A DNA stretch of 64,000 bases. Origin: an uncultured Pseudomonadales bacterium (lineage in GTDB: Bacteria > Pseudomonadota > Gammaproteobacteria > Pseudomonadales > CANNCY01). Made by a program: the position numbers and the translations under genes. Shown in pieces: positions 1 through 13,238 of this stretch; position 1 is the first letter of the stretch; each line of letters starts with the position of its first letter. The notes under the pieces are model-generated. The model made no database searches and was not told where the DNA came from. It saw only the letters and a list, made by a program, of their open reading frames with translations. The DNA lies in the NCBI GenBank assembly GCA_947503335.1, contig CANNCY010000001.1, forward strand, positions 806,001-870,000, read 5' to 3'.

Positions 1-1476
<1,476 letters not shown>

Positions 1477-1477
<1 letters not shown>

Positions 1478-2817
1478 CATTCGCTCTCGTATCGGCGCCA
1501 CTCACTGCGCTCGTTAAGGTCGTCTAAATGGGCGAGCTTTTCTGCGATCTTAATCTCAAGGCCGCGATTAACCGGATGATAAAATTGGGTACCTACGATT
1601 TGTTCGGGCATGTAGCGCTCGCCAGCAGCAAATGCACCCTCATAATCATGGGCATAGCGATAGTCGCTGCCAACACCCTGCTCTTTCATAAGCTTAGTTG
1701 GTGCGTTACACAGGTGATTAGGCACCTCGTAATCGTCAGTTTCGCGCACAAACGCTTTTGCCTTATTATACGCCATATACACGGCGTTGCTTTTTGGCGC
1801 ACTTGCCAAATACAAAACTGCTTGTGCAATAGTTAGTTCACCTTCGGGGCTACCTAGGCGGTCTTGAACATCCCAAGCTTGCACGGCTAGCTGAAGCGCC
1901 CTTGGGTCTGCATTACCGATATCTTCACTCGCCATGCGCACCACGCGCCTAGCGACATAAAGTGGATCACAACCGCCATCTAACATGCGCATTAACCAGT
2001 AAAGGCTCGCGTCAGGGTCTGAGCCGCGAACCGATTTATGCAGTGCCGATATTTGTTCGTAGAAGCGTTCGCCACCCTTATCGAAGCGCCGATACTGATC
2101 GCCCAAAACCTGGGCGATCTCTTCATCGCCTAACTGATTCGAGCTTGCTAAATCTACGGCAGTTTCTAAGGTACCCAATACCCGTCTAGCATCCCCCTGA
2201 GCCGACTTAACTAAGGTATCTAGCGCTGATTCAGTAAGTGTTAATGAGCGTTGAGCTAATTCAGAATCGGTATCTAAGGCTCTTTTAACCAAGCCCTTTA
2301 ATTCGCCCGCTTCTATTGCCTGTAACTTGTATACGCGCATACGCGACAACAAAGCATTGTTCAGTTCAAAAGAAGGGTTTTCGGTGGTAGCGCCCAACAT
2401 AATGAAGCGCCCCTCTTCGATATGAGGCAAGAACGCATCTTGCTGAGACTTATTAAAACGATGTATCTCGTCAACAAAAAGCAGGGTTTTTCGACCCATT
2501 ACAGCGGCCTGGTCTGCAACAGCCAACGCTTCACGTATCTCTTTAACACCAGAGGTGACAGCGCTAATTTGATGAAAGGTTGCGTCAGCATAGTGGGCAA
2601 TCAATTTTGCAAGTGTGGTTTTGCCGACTCCTGGTGGCCCCCAAAAAATCATTGAATGCAGATTGCCTTGCTCGATCGCCTTTCGCAGCGGCTTGTCATG
2701 GCCAATTAAGTGGCTCTGCCCAACGTATTCATCAAGTGTTGCCGGTCGCATCCGAGCAGCCAGTGGCTGATATACTGCACTCGTCGAACCAAAGAGGGAT
2801 TTAGATTCGGTCATCAA
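1477..2817 (-). CDS. rarA: Replication-associated recombination ATPase RarA (MgsA)
   Basis: AAA+ ATPase of the clamp-loader/RuvB group that acts at stalled replication forks with SSB and RecA. Walker A GPPGVGKT is at residues 60-67 and Walker B with the DEIHRF signature near 115-120; the sensor stretch GATTENPSFE follows. The C-terminal half carries the conserved tetramerisation region (YLASAPKSNAVY). 446 residues is a normal family length. The start at 2817 lies inside the end of lolA (17 nt overlap), with a second ATG three bases on. This places it in the lolA-rarA-crcB-serS transcript. Confidence 0.95.
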
Positions 2818-3496
2818 TAATCTCTACACCGCTAGGCGCAACAAATTCAAAGAGATAAGGATCTACAGACGCCAAGGATTCTACAGAAGAAAACTGTGTT
2901 GTGGTGACTTGGCCAAGATAGTCTTCAATGATCATGTCAGTGATAACGCCGTCATTGAATTTGATAACCAATAACTTGAATTGAGCAGCTTCGACTATAG
3001 GCGTTAGCTGATATGTCACTTGCGTATCAAGCGTGTCAATGTCTACCTGATAGGTACTCTCGATCGCCTCAACATCACCTGCAAAAATGGCCGCGGGTAA
3101 CGCGTTCATTCCCTCTGACATGTCTCTTATTGTTACTTGCTCAAAATCGGCATCGTAGAGCCATAGCGTGGCGCCATTGGTAACAACTATCTGTTCTGAG
3201 GGGTTAAGCTGGTTCCAATGCAATTTATTGGGCTGTGCGATCGTCATTGATCCGCTCGCATCACTAATCGACTTACCGGTCGCATCAACAATAGACTGAT
3301 TAAATTGAGCATTAAACTGCCCATAGGGGGCGAGCGACACAGATAACAACTGTGCGTTGCTTGCCTTTAGTGGGGCCACCGCTTCAACCGACGACTCTAC
3401 GTACGCAGTTTCTTCTGCTACGGCGACAAGTGCCCCTTCTTGCATTGGCGCAACCATACACATTGTGCTGATTGCCACTATCGATAGCTCTAACAT
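2801..3496 (-). CDS. lolA: Outer-membrane lipoprotein carrier LolA
   Basis: Periplasmic chaperone that takes lipoproteins from LolCDE and passes them to LolB at the outer membrane. The core from about residue 48 (GQFNAQFNQSI), the central TLWLYDADFEQVTIRD and the end FEFVAPSGVEIIDDR all match LolA. The N-terminus is odd: it begins MLELSIVAIS with no basic residue before the hydrophobic stretch, and about 30 extra residues precede the mature core, so the signal peptide is atypical. An AGGAGAG ribosome site sits just before the ATG at 3496. It follows ftsK by 8 nt, the conserved order. Confidence 0.88.
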   Translation of the reverse strand: MLELSIVAISTMCMVAPMQEGALVAVAEETAYVESSVEAVAPLKASNAQLLSVSLAPYGQFNAQFNQSIVDATGKSISDASGSMTIAQPNKLHWNQLNPSEQIVVTNGATLWLYDADFEQVTIRDMSEGMNALPAAIFAGDVEAIESTYQVDIDTLDTQVTYQLTPIVEAAQFKLLVIKFNDGVITDMIIEDYLGQVTTTQFSSVESLASVDPYLFEFVAPSGVEIIDDRI

Positions 3497-3504
3497 GGCC
3501 TCTC

Positions 3505-5835
3505 CTATTCAGCTGGCTTTGGTGCCAGTACTTCTCGCTGCCCCGAACCCGTTGGGCTTGAAACCACGCCGGCCTGTTCCATAGATTCAATCAAACGTGC
3601 AGCGCGGTTGTAGCCTATTCGCAGTTGACGCTGTACAGACGAAATAGACGCCTTACGTGAGCGCAATACAAAATCTACCGCCTCATCGTAGAGCTTATCA
3701 GTCTCTTCAGCAGAGCCAGATCCTTCACTACCCTCGGTGTCATAGCCCGGAACAGCAATTGACGTGTTCTCTTCTACGACATCATCGATGTAGTTGGGTT
3801 CCCCTCTTTGCTTCCATTGATCGACCACTGCATGTACTTCGTGGTCATCTATGAAGGCACCGTGTACACGCACCGGCAGACTAGTACCGGCCGGCAAAAA
3901 CAGCATATCACCATGACCTAATAACTGTTCGGCGCCGCCTTGATCAAGAATAGTACGCGAGTCAATTTTTGAGCTTACCTGAAACGCCATTCGTGTGGGT
4001 ACGTTCGCCTTGATTAAGCCGGTAATTACGTCAACCGATGGGCGCTGGGTCGCTAGCACCAAATGAATACCAGCTGCACGCGCCTTTTGGGCAATACGAG
4101 CGATCAACTGCTCTACCTTCTTGCCAACGATCATCATCATGTCGGCAAATTCGTCGATAACCACAACGATAGACGGTAACGGCTCTAGCTCTGGGGCGGT
4201 TTGAGCTTCAGAAAAATCTGTCTCGGGATTGTATAAAGGGTCTGTCAGTGGCGCGCCGGAATCGGCGGCTTCTTTAACCTTTCTGTTAAAGCCTGCTAAA
4301 TTTCGAACACCCATCGCCGCCATCAATTTATAGCGGCGCTCCATCTCGCCAACGCACCAACGAAGACCATTCGCGGCATCGTTCATATCTGTAATAACTG
4401 GTGTTAGCAGATGAGGAATACCTTCGTAGACAGATAGTTCAAGCATCTTAGGGTCAACCAGAATAAAGCGAACCTCTTCTGGGGTTGCTTTAAACAGGAT
4501 ACTCGCCAGTAGCACGTTTACACCAACAGACTTACCTGCACCGGTGGTACCTGCTACTAGTAAATGAGGCATCTTTGCGATATCAGCCATAACTGGTTGG
4601 CCGGCAATGTCATGCCCTAACGCTATGGTTAAGGGCGACTTTTGCTCGTCAAAAGCCGTTGACTCGAGCACTTCACGCACCCTAACCATCTGACGATCTT
4701 CATTGGGCAATTCGATACCCATCACCGATTTGCCGGGAATCACTTCAACGACACGTACACTCTGAACCGACATAGAGCGCGCCAAGTCTTTTGCGAGATT
4801 AGTAATCTTTGCTGCTTTCACACCCGGTGCAGGCTGAATCTCGAAGCGTGTTACAACGGGCCCTGGCTGCACTGACACCACCTCGGCCACCACACCAAAT
4901 TCTTTAAGCTTAATTTCTAGCAATCGCGACATCGCCTCTAATGACTCTTGCGAGAATCCACGATCGCTCTTGTCTTCGGCCGCTTCAAGTACATCCATAG
5001 CCGGCAACGGTGTGTCGGCAGGTGCGGCCTTGAACAGGCTGGTTTGCTTGGCTGCTACCGCCTTTTTCGATGGCTCGGCCTTTGCTGTCTTTTCTGGAAC
5101 CTTAATCTGCACCTTAGTAGTGCGCGCTTGATCAAACGCTTTCTGTTCGTCGCGTGCAATGGTTCTAGCTTGTGTTCGAGAAGCTGCTTCGGCTTTTTCT
5201 TTGCTCTTTAGCTTACGCTTTTCGATACGCGACTGAAGCCACTCTATAGCGCGTAGAGTGCGATCACCGATAGCGTCTATAACCGCTAACCATGAAATGC
5301 CAGTAAACATGGTTAGACCAACTAAAAAACCCGAAAAGACAATCAGTGAAGCACCCACAGGATTGAAAGCCGATAACAGAGCTTCAGAAAACAATGCGCC
5401 GATAACGCCCCCATGTAACATTGGCATACTTGTATTGAGGTGAGACAGATGCAATGCCGATACAGCACTGCCAAACAGTGTTACTACAATGAAGCCACCG
5501 CCGATGATCCAACGGTTGGTTGCTTGCGCCGTCTCGTCTGGTGATTGGCGCAAGGTTCGCCAGGCCTTTGCCGCTACAATCATAGGTAGCAAAAACGACA
5601 TAAACCCTATGGCCGAGAAAAACGCATCGGCAAGCCAGGCACCTACTTTACCACCTAGGTTGCTAACTTGGTCTGACGACCCGGCATGTGACCACCCCGG
5701 ATCTTGAGGATTGTACGAAATTAGGATTAGAAACAAAAAGATGCACAGTGCAACTAAGGCGATCAAAGCGCCTTCTGAGAGCACTCGCTGGCCCCTTGAT
5801 GTAACTGTATTATCGGTCGTTGTATCAGTATTCAC
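3505..5835 (-). CDS. ftsK: DNA translocase FtsK
   Basis: Septal DNA pump that clears chromosome ends into daughter cells and activates XerCD at dif. The 776 residues show N-terminal membrane segments (within about the first 190 residues), a short basic/alanine linker (about 200-290), and the RecA-like motor. Walker A GTTGAGKS is near 427-434 and the Walker B region [11 protein letters not shown] lies further on. The C-terminal winged-helix gamma domain (about 712-776, [19 protein letters not shown]) reads KOPS sequences. The start is GTG at 5835; no nearby in-frame ATG keeps the same N-terminus. The linker is short compared with E. coli FtsK, giving a Pseudomonas-like length. Confidence 0.97.
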   Translation of the reverse strand: MNTDTTTDNTVTSRGQRVLSEGALIALVALCIFLFLILISYNPQDPGWSHAGSSDQVSNLGGKVGAWLADAFFSAIGFMSFLLPMIVAAKAWRTLRQSPDETAQATNRWIIGGGFIVVTLFGSAVSALHLSHLNTSMPMLHGGVIGALFSEALLSAFNPVGASLIVFSGFLVGLTMFTGISWLAVIDAIGDRTLRAIEWLQSRIEKRKLKSKEKAEAASRTQARTIARDEQKAFDQARTTKVQIKVPEKTAKAEPSKKAVAAKQTSLFKAAPADTPLPAMDVLEAAEDKSDRGFSQESLEAMSRLLEIKLKEFGVVAEVVSVQPGPVVTRFEIQPAPGVKAAKITNLAKDLARSMSVQSVRVVEVIPGKSVMGIELPNEDRQMVRVREVLESTAFDEQKSPLTIALGHDIAGQPVMADIAKMPHLLVAGTTGAGKSVGVNVLLASILFKATPEEVRFILVDPKMLELSVYEGIPHLLTPVITDMNDAANGLRWCVGEMERRYKLMAAMGVRNLAGFNRKVKEAADSGAPLTDPLYNPETDFSEAQTAPELEPLPSIVVVIDEFADMMMIVGKKVEQLIARIAQKARAAGIHLVLATQRPSVDVITGLIKANVPTRMAFQVSSKIDSRTILDQGGAEQLLGHGDMLFLPAGTSLPVRVHGAFIDDHEVHAVVDQWKQRGEPNYIDDVVEENTSIAVPGYDTEGSEGSGSAEETDKLYDEAVDFVLRSRKASISSVQRQLRIGYNRAARLIESMEQAGVVSSPTGSGQREVLAPKPAE

Positions 5836-7609
<1,774 letters not shown>

Positions 7610-7620
<11 letters not shown>

Positions 7621-8344
7621 GCCAATCAAGTTGTTTGCGACACAGCCACACGACTGCTCATACTTAGAGGGGCACCGTGCTACAACGCTTTTTGTTGACC
7701 CTGACGAAGAAATTACGGTCGAACTGTACACACGCTTGTCAGATCTAGGGTTTAGGCGTTCAGGCGCACACCTTTACAAACCTCACTGCGGCGAGTGCGA
7801 CAAATGTATTCCGGCAAGAGTAAGCTGCAAGCACTATCGTTTGTCGCGGTCAGATAAGAGAGTTCTTCGTCGCAATAAAGACCTTAGCGTTCGCTGGCTT
7901 GATTCTATCGAAACCAACGAGTGCTATGCGCTCTTCGAAAAATATATCAATCAGCGTCACGCTGACGGCGATATGTACCCCCCCTCTTGGGAGCAATACA
8001 CTGATTTCTTGGGCGCACATTGCCCTCTAACACGATACATGGCAGCGTTCGATGGTGACCAGCTTGTTATGGTGGCAGTACATGATGAACTGCCCGATGG
8101 GCAGTCTGCCGTTTATACCTTTTTCGCGCCCGAGCTAGACGACCGTAGTCTAGGTAAATTCGCGATTCTACGCCTGATTAATGAGGTTCAACGGGCAAAT
8201 GCCGAGTATTTGTATCTCGGCTATTGGATAGAAGGCTGTCGCAAAATGGCTTACAAGCAAGCCTATCAGCCAATGGAAATATTACAAAATAACGAATGGC
8301 AGCAAATAATCGTTAAAGATAACTTTGCAGCGAGCACAAATTAA
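7610..8344 (+). CDS. bpt: Aspartate/glutamate leucyltransferase Bpt (Ate)
   Basis: Transfers Leu to proteins with N-terminal Asp or Glu, the second bacterial route into the N-degron pathway. The cysteine-rich N-terminal motif CGECDKCIPARV and the C-terminal GYWIEGCRKMAYKQAYQP are both diagnostic. I place the start at ATG 7610 (MSVKPIKLF) rather than the upstream TTG at 7598, since only the former gives the usual N-terminus. That leaves an 11-nt overlap with aat. The product is 244 residues, normal for the family. Confidence 0.94.
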
Positions 8345-8391
8345 GGCAAAATTGCGCGCATCATTATTGCTTAGATTAAGGTAACCGTTAT

Positions 8392-8610
8392 ATGTCAAAA
8401 GAAGACCACATCGAAATGGAAGGCGAGGTAATCGATACCCTTCCCAACACCATGTTCCGAGTAAAGCTCGAAAATGGCCACGTGGTTACAGCACATATCT
8501 CAGGCAAAATGCGTAAGAACTATATCCGTATTCTGACTGGCGATAAGGTTAAGGTAGAACTAACTCCATACGACCTATCTAAAGGCCGTATTACCTACCG
8601 AGCGCGCTAA
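8392..8610 (+). CDS. infA: Translation initiation factor IF-1
   Basis: Binds the A site of the 30S subunit during initiation. This is a complete 72-residue S1-like OB fold with [14 protein letters not shown] and a C-terminal GRITYR. An AAGG ribosome site lies about 10 nt before the ATG. It sits between bpt and the clpA terminator, the order seen in pseudomonads. Its own promoter may lie in the 47 bp after bpt; I cannot pick out a convincing one. Confidence 0.97.
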   Translation: MSKEDHIEMEGEVIDTLPNTMFRVKLENGHVVTAHISGKMRKNYIRILTGDKVKVELTPYDLSKGRITYRAR

Positions 8611-8667
8611 GCAACGTAGTCATCATTTCTCGCGCAAGCTATTACTTGGCCAGAAGATGATAGATAT

Positions 8668-8698
8668 AAAAAAAGCGACTAATTCAGTCGCTTTTTTT
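8668..8698. terminator. Bidirectional terminator between infA and clpA
   Basis: Perfect inverted repeat with core GCGACT/AGTCGC, loop AATTC, flanked by seven A on the left and seven T on the right. It can stop infA transcripts (plus) and clpA transcripts (minus). Confidence 0.93.
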
Positions 8699-8727
8699 CG
8701 TTTTATTGGGGCCGGCCATACTTACGG

Positions 8728-10980
8728 TTAGTCAGGCTCATACTCAAGGGCCAACTCGCCATCATTCACCCTAACCTGCACACGACCGCCCTTCTTAGAC
8801 AGCTCACCAAATAGGATCTGTTCGGCTAGCGGCTTCTTCAGCATGTCTTGAATTAGACGACTCATTGGGCGAGCACCCATTTTCTCGTCGTAACCCTCTT
8901 TCGCAAGCCAGGCTCTAGCATCATCGTCAACATGAAGCACAACGCTCTTATCATCTAGCTGCGTTTGCAGCTCTACTAAGAACTTATCAACCACCGTATT
9001 GATAACATCAAATTTGAGTGGCGAGAACTGTACGACAGCATCTAAACGGTTTCTAAACTCAGGTGTAAATAGCCGCTTTAGCGCCTCTGAGCCGTCGGTT
9101 GCGTGATCTTGCTCGGTAAAACCGATCGAGCGCCGTGACATCTCTTCAGCACCAGCATTAGTAGTCATAATTAGTATGACGTTTCTAAAATCGGTAGATC
9201 TGCCGTTGTTGTCGGTTAGGGTGCCGTGATCCATAACCTGTAATAATAGGTTGAATACTTCGGGATGGGCTTTTTCAATTTCATCAAGCAAAACAATGCT
9301 GTAGGGGCTTTTGTTAACAGCTTCGGTTAACAAGCCACCTTGATCAAATCCAACATAGCCAGGGGGCGCGCCAATCAATCTTGATACCGTATGGCGCTCC
9401 ATGTATTCAGACATGTCAAAGCGAATCAGCTCAACACCCATCGCCCTTGCAAGCTGGCGTGTTACCTCCGTTTTACCAACGCCCGTTGGGCCGGCGAACA
9501 AGAAGGAGCCAATTGGTCGCTCATTGCTACCCAGACCAGCTCTAGAAAGCTTTATCGTACTAGCCAGCGTATCAATAGCTTCATCTTGACCGAATACAAC
9601 CATCTTAAGATTGTCTTCAAGCTTAGCCAACAGCTCTTTATCGCTTGACGATACATTCTTAGTGGGGATACGTGCAATCTTGGCCACAACCGCCTCTATA
9701 TCTGGCACGCCAATTGTCTTTTTACGCTTACTTTCGGGCTGTAAACGCTGATATGCGCCTGCTTCGTCAATCACGTCGATCGCCTTATCTGGCATAAATC
9801 GCTCGGTGATGTGGCGACTTGCTAATTCTGCAGCAGATCGCAATGCAGAGTCGGTGTAACGTAAGCCATGATGCTCTTCAAATTTAGACTTCAGCCCTTT
9901 CATAATCTGATAGGTTTCGTCGACCGTTGGCTCGACCACGTCTACTTTTTGGAATCGTCGCGATAACGCGCGATCTTTCTCGAAAATACCTCGGTATTCT
10001 TGGAACGTGGTTGAACCAATGCAGCGCAACTGCCCACTCGTTAAGAGTGGCTTTAAGAGATTACTTGCATCCATTACGCCACCACTGGCAGCACCTGCGC
10101 CAATAATGGTATGTATTTCGTCGATAAATAGAATTGCGTGAGGGCGGCGTTTCAGCTCGCCAAGTAGCGCTTTGAAGCGCTTTTCAAAATCGCCACGGTA
10201 TTTAGTACCGGCCAACAAAGCACCTAAATCTAGCGAATAGACAACGGCATCAGCCAGCGCCTGAGGAACTTGTTCGTCAACGATCAGACGCGCCAAGCCT
10301 TCGGCAATAGCCGTTTTACCAACACCAGACTCACCAACCAATAAAGGATTGTTTTTACGGCGTCGAATTAGAATCTGCCCTACTCGCTCGACTTCTGCCT
10401 TGCGCCCAATTAAAGGGTCTATGCGACCTGACTTTGCTTCTTCGTTTAGGTTTGTCGCATAGGCTTCTAGGCTATTCTTGCTATCACCTGCCATAGACGG
10501 CGATTCTTCGTCTACAGGCTCGTCTATAGGGCCCTCATTGTTATCTAGCTTAGATATGCCATGGGTAATGTAATTGACGACATCAATACGCGCGATCTGC
10601 TGTTGCTTTAAGTAATACACCGACTGGCTCTCTTGTTCAGAGAAGATGGCTACCAGTACGTTTGCCCCTGACACCTCTTTCTTACCGCTCGATTGAACAT
10701 GAAATACAGCACGCTGCAGTACACGCTGGAAGCCAAGCGTCGGTTGGGTTTCACGCTCTTGGTCGTCGGCAGGCAAAAGCGGCGTTGTCGAGTCGACAAA
10801 CTCGACCAATTCTTGGCGAAGCCTAGAAATGTCGGCACCGCAGGCACGTAATACCTGAACTGCCGACTCATTGTCTAACAGGGCGAGCAAGAGGTGCTCG
10901 ACCGTCATAAATTCGTGGCGCTTAATACGTGCGCTCTTAAAGGCATTATTAAGTGTGATTTCGAGATCTTTGCTTAGCAT
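8728..10980 (-). CDS. clpA: ATP-dependent Clp protease ATP-binding subunit ClpA
   Basis: Hexameric AAA+ unfoldase that feeds substrates, including ClpS-delivered N-degron proteins, into ClpP. The 750 residues have two N-terminal Clp repeats (about 1-140). The first ATPase module has GESGVGKT near 213-220, and the second has GPTGVGKT near 493-500. The ClpP-docking loop reads IGF (in RRSIGFTEQD) where E. coli ClpA has IGL. It lies 39 nt after clpS on the same strand, the standard clpSA unit. It shares its terminator with infA. Confidence 0.97.
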   Translation of the reverse strand: MLSKDLEITLNNAFKSARIKRHEFMTVEHLLLALLDNESAVQVLRACGADISRLRQELVEFVDSTTPLLPADDQERETQPTLGFQRVLQRAVFHVQSSGKKEVSGANVLVAIFSEQESQSVYYLKQQQIARIDVVNYITHGISKLDNNEGPIDEPVDEESPSMAGDSKNSLEAYATNLNEEAKSGRIDPLIGRKAEVERVGQILIRRRKNNPLLVGESGVGKTAIAEGLARLIVDEQVPQALADAVVYSLDLGALLAGTKYRGDFEKRFKALLGELKRRPHAILFIDEIHTIIGAGAASGGVMDASNLLKPLLTSGQLRCIGSTTFQEYRGIFEKDRALSRRFQKVDVVEPTVDETYQIMKGLKSKFEEHHGLRYTDSALRSAAELASRHITERFMPDKAIDVIDEAGAYQRLQPESKRKKTIGVPDIEAVVAKIARIPTKNVSSSDKELLAKLEDNLKMVVFGQDEAIDTLASTIKLSRAGLGSNERPIGSFLFAGPTGVGKTEVTRQLARAMGVELIRFDMSEYMERHTVSRLIGAPPGYVGFDQGGLLTEAVNKSPYSIVLLDEIEKAHPEVFNLLLQVMDHGTLTDNNGRSTDFRNVILIMTTNAGAEEMSRRSIGFTEQDHATDGSEALKRLFTPEFRNRLDAVVQFSPLKFDVINTVVDKFLVELQTQLDDKSVVLHVDDDARAWLAKEGYDEKMGARPMSRLIQDMLKKPLAEQILFGELSKKGGRVQVRVNDGELALEYEPD

Positions 10981-11019
10981 AGCGTCTCCACAGCAGTTTA
11001 ATGTATGAGGTAATTCAGT

Positions 11020-11364
11020 TTAGGCTTCGTCGTCTTCAACGGGCTCTATATCGCAAAGCAGCGGGTGCTCATTAGCCTGTGAGAACTGGTTTACCTGCTC
11101 AGCTTTGGTTTCAGCGATATCTCGTGAGAACACGCCGCAAACCCCTTTACCTTCATTATGGACGCTGAGCATGATTTTGGTAGCTGCCTCGCGCGATAAG
11201 TTGAAAAAATACTCTAATACCTCAACGACAAACTCCATCGGGGTGTAATCATCATTCAACATCACAACCTGGTACATCGAAGGCCGCGCCAGCTCTGGCT
11301 CAGCCTCGGCCGTCGCTACGCCAACACCGTAGTCATACTCTTGTTCTGAATCATGTTCGCTCAT
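11020..11364 (-). CDS. clpS: N-degron adaptor ClpS
   Basis: Small adaptor that binds N-terminal Leu, Phe, Trp or Tyr and hands substrates to ClpA. The core shows [18 protein letters not shown] and the C-terminal helix region, with an acidic tail. I choose the ATG at 11364 ([13 protein letters not shown], 114 residues), not the upstream codon at 11397, whose extra 11 residues are not ClpS-like. A TATAAT-like -10 on the minus strand (11407-11412) lies suitably upstream. It is divergent from cspD and co-oriented with clpA. Confidence 0.95.
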   Translation of the reverse strand: MSEHDSEQEYDYGVGVATAEAEPELARPSMYQVVMLNDDYTPMEFVVEVLEYFFNLSREAATKIMLSVHNEGKGVCGVFSRDIAETKAEQVNQFSQANEHPLLCDIEPVEDDEA

Positions 11365-11592
11365 GAATAATCCATTTTTGTTACTGCACAGGGTCAATGG
11401 GTTTTGATTATACGGTGCAAATCAATATAGAGGTCCATTTTTCGAAGAATATAGTGTAAATAGTTGACACTTGTGCCCTGATATGGTTTAACTCGACCTA
11501 CGAAGGTAACTTTTGCATATATCACTAGCCAAGCATTCAGTGTCAATGCATCCACAACACACAAATAAGAAAATTGTTGGGACGTACATATC
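11365..11592. promoter_or_regulatory. Divergent clpS / cspD regulatory region
   Basis: Toward cspD there is TTGACA (11464-11469), a 17-bp spacer and TTTAAC, which would give a leader of about 95 nt. Toward clpS there is a TATAAT on the minus strand (11407-11412) without a good -35. An 8-bp inverted repeat, TTGACACT (11464-11471) and AGTGTCAA (11539-11546), brackets the cspD start region; one arm coincides with the -35 box. No coding region is supported here. Confidence 0.5.
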
Positions 11593-11811
11593 ATGGCTAC
11601 AGGAACTGTTAAGTGGTTTAACAACGCGAAGGGATACGGGTTTATTCTTCCGGATGATGGTGGCGAAGACTTATTCGCTCACTATTCGGCGATCACCATG
11701 GACGGTTATAAAACATTAAAGGCAGGCCAAAAGGTTCAGTTTGAAATAACACCTGGTGCTAAAGGCCAACACGCTATCAACATCGCTGTAGCAGTTGCTG
11801 CAGAAGCCTAG
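11593..11811 (+). CDS. cspD: Cold-shock-domain protein, CspD-like
   Basis: Single OB-fold nucleic-acid-binding protein of 72 residues. RNP1 is KGYGFI and the RNP2-like stretch is [20 protein letters not shown] is characteristic of CspD, which in E. coli binds single-stranded DNA and blocks replication in stationary phase. The divergent placement beside clpS-clpA supports CspD over a generic CspA. A GGGACG stretch before the ATG can serve as ribosome site. A terminator follows about 40 nt after the stop. Confidence 0.9.
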   Translation: MATGTVKWFNNAKGYGFILPDDGGEDLFAHYSAITMDGYKTLKAGQKVQFEITPGAKGQHAINIAVAVAAEA

Positions 11812-11852
11812 TGTTTTTTTAAAACCGCAACTACTCAGTTACAAGCATGGAT

Positions 11853-11874
11853 AAGGGCTCTAATGAGCCCTTTT
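11853..11874 (+). terminator. Terminator after cspD
   Basis: Stem AAGGGCTC/GAGCCCTT with loop TAAT, followed by TTTT. It ends the cspD transcript before rluE. Confidence 0.85.
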
Positions 11875-11938
11875 CGCGTTTAATACGAAAAAGTAGTAAA
11901 ATATATTCTCATCGATTATCTACGAGCACCTTCAGGCA

Positions 11939-12556
11939 TTGGCCAAGCTAATACTTCTCAACAAACCCTTTCAAGTAATGCCACAGTTCACAGATGAACA
12001 AGGCCGTACTACGTTAGCAAACTACGTAACAACTAAAGGTGTCTACGCAGCAGGTCGACTAGATTATGACTCTGAAGGCCTTATGCTGTTAACAGACAAT
12101 GGACAGCTTCAACACCAGATCGCCAATCCCAAGAAAAAAATGACAAAACGCTATTGGGTGCAGGTTGAGGGCGATGTTGATGATGTTCGCTTGAACGAAC
12201 TTCGTAAAGGAATAGTTCTTAAAGATGGGCCCTGCAGACCCGCAAAGGTTGAGATCATTCAAGAGCCTAAAAACCTCTGGCCAAGAACTCCACCTATTCG
12301 TGAGAGAGCATCAATTCCTACCACATGGCTGTCTATATCGATATCCGAAGGTCGTAATCGCCAAGTACGCCGCATGACAGCGGCAATTGGCTATCCAACG
12401 CTTCGGCTAATTCGATATAGCATTGGTGATTGGGCACTAGAATCGTTAGCGCCAGGCGATACCAAGCTGCTAGAAGTAAACATGCCCGCGCCCCGCAAGC
12501 CTGTTCATCGACGACGGCCTAATCAACGCTCTTCTGGCGGTACCAAGCGTCGGTAG
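11939..12556 (+). CDS. rluE: 23S rRNA pseudouridine(2457) synthase RluE
   Basis: RsuA-family enzyme that makes pseudouridine 2457 in 23S rRNA. The catalytic Asp is in GRLDYDSEGLMLLTDNG (about residues 40-56). PPIRERASIPTTWL and EGRNRQVRRMTA are close to RluE. A basic tail (KPVHRRRPNQRSS) follows. The start must be TTG at 11939, because the conserved LLNKPF motif directly follows and the next Met would delete it. No good ribosome site is visible: an AGG lies only 2 nt away. The 3' end overlaps moaE tail-to-tail by 38 nt. Confidence 0.9.
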   Translation: MAKLILLNKPFQVMPQFTDEQGRTTLANYVTTKGVYAAGRLDYDSEGLMLLTDNGQLQHQIANPKKKMTKRYWVQVEGDVDDVRLNELRKGIVLKDGPCRPAKVEIIQEPKNLWPRTPPIRERASIPTTWLSISISEGRNRQVRRMTAAIGYPTLRLIRYSIGDWALESLAPGDTKLLEVNMPAPRKPVHRRRPNQRSSGGTKRR

Positions 12557-12977
12557 CGGCTCGGTCAGTCTCAGACTGCTTTACCCACTGCGACGAATCA
12601 GCATCACTTTCTTGCTTCCAGAAAGGGGCGCGAGTTTTAAGCGTATCGATTAAGAATTGGCACGCTTCGAAGGCAGACTGACGATGACGACTACCAACCT
12701 CGATGAACACAATCAAATCGTTAACGTTCATGGCTCCAATTCGGTGCTTTAAGACAACCCTAGTTAACGCCCAGCGATCGCAGGCTTCGTCTACTAAATC
12801 ATTTAGCACGTTATCAGTCATCGGCCGGTATGCACTTAGCGTTAGCCTGTTGTTGTCGCCGCTACTAAACTCACGTACGTAGCCACTAAACGTAACTACA
12901 GCGCCCTCTTCGTTAGCTCGGTTAACATCAGTAGTTGAGCAGAGCTCTGACTCGCTAATTAGTACAGAACGATACAA
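12519..12977 (-). CDS. moaE: Molybdopterin synthase catalytic subunit MoaE
   Basis: Large subunit that inserts two sulphurs, supplied by MoaD, into precursor Z to form molybdopterin. RHRQSAFEACQFLIDTLK and the catalytic-lysine motif KTRAPFWKQE are diagnostic. It starts with TTG two bases after the moaD stop, and the next Met is about 50 residues in, so the TTG is needed. 152 residues is normal. It is third in moaC-moaD-moaE; moaA and moaB are not in this window. Confidence 0.93.
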   Translation of the reverse strand: MYRSVLISESELCSTTDVNRANEEGAVVTFSGYVREFSSGDNNRLTLSAYRPMTDNVLNDLVDEACDRWALTRVVLKHRIGAMNVNDLIVFIEVGSRHRQSAFEACQFLIDTLKTRAPFWKQESDADSSQWVKQSETDRAATDAWYRQKSVD

Positions 12978-12979
12978 GG

Positions 12980-13234
12980 CTAGCCTCCAGTAATAGGCGG
13001 CATAAGCGCCAGCTCGCCGCCGATTACAATCGGGGTATCAAAGTCAACGCGGTGATGATTGAATGCAACTAACTGAATTTCGCTCGCCAGTAGACCACTC
13101 TCAATATCACATTCTTCGGCAACTAATTGGATTACATCAGACACTGAAGCGCCTTTTTCAACCTTCAAAGAGAATTCTGACTTACCAACAAGGTCTACAA
13201 GACTAGCCAGCACCATCACTTTTAATTCAATCAC
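12980..13234 (-). CDS. moaD: Molybdopterin synthase sulphur carrier MoaD
   Basis: Ubiquitin-fold carrier whose C-terminal Gly-Gly becomes a thiocarboxylate used by MoaE. The 84 residues end PPITGG, the required tail. Start is GTG at 13234, four bases after the moaC stop. The N-terminus IELKVMVLASL fits a beta-grasp strand. Partner genes lie on both sides. Confidence 0.92.
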   Translation of the reverse strand: MIELKVMVLASLVDLVGKSEFSLKVEKGASVSDVIQLVAEECDIESGLLASEIQLVAFNHHRVDFDTPIVIGGELALMPPITGG

Positions 13235-13238
13235 TGTC

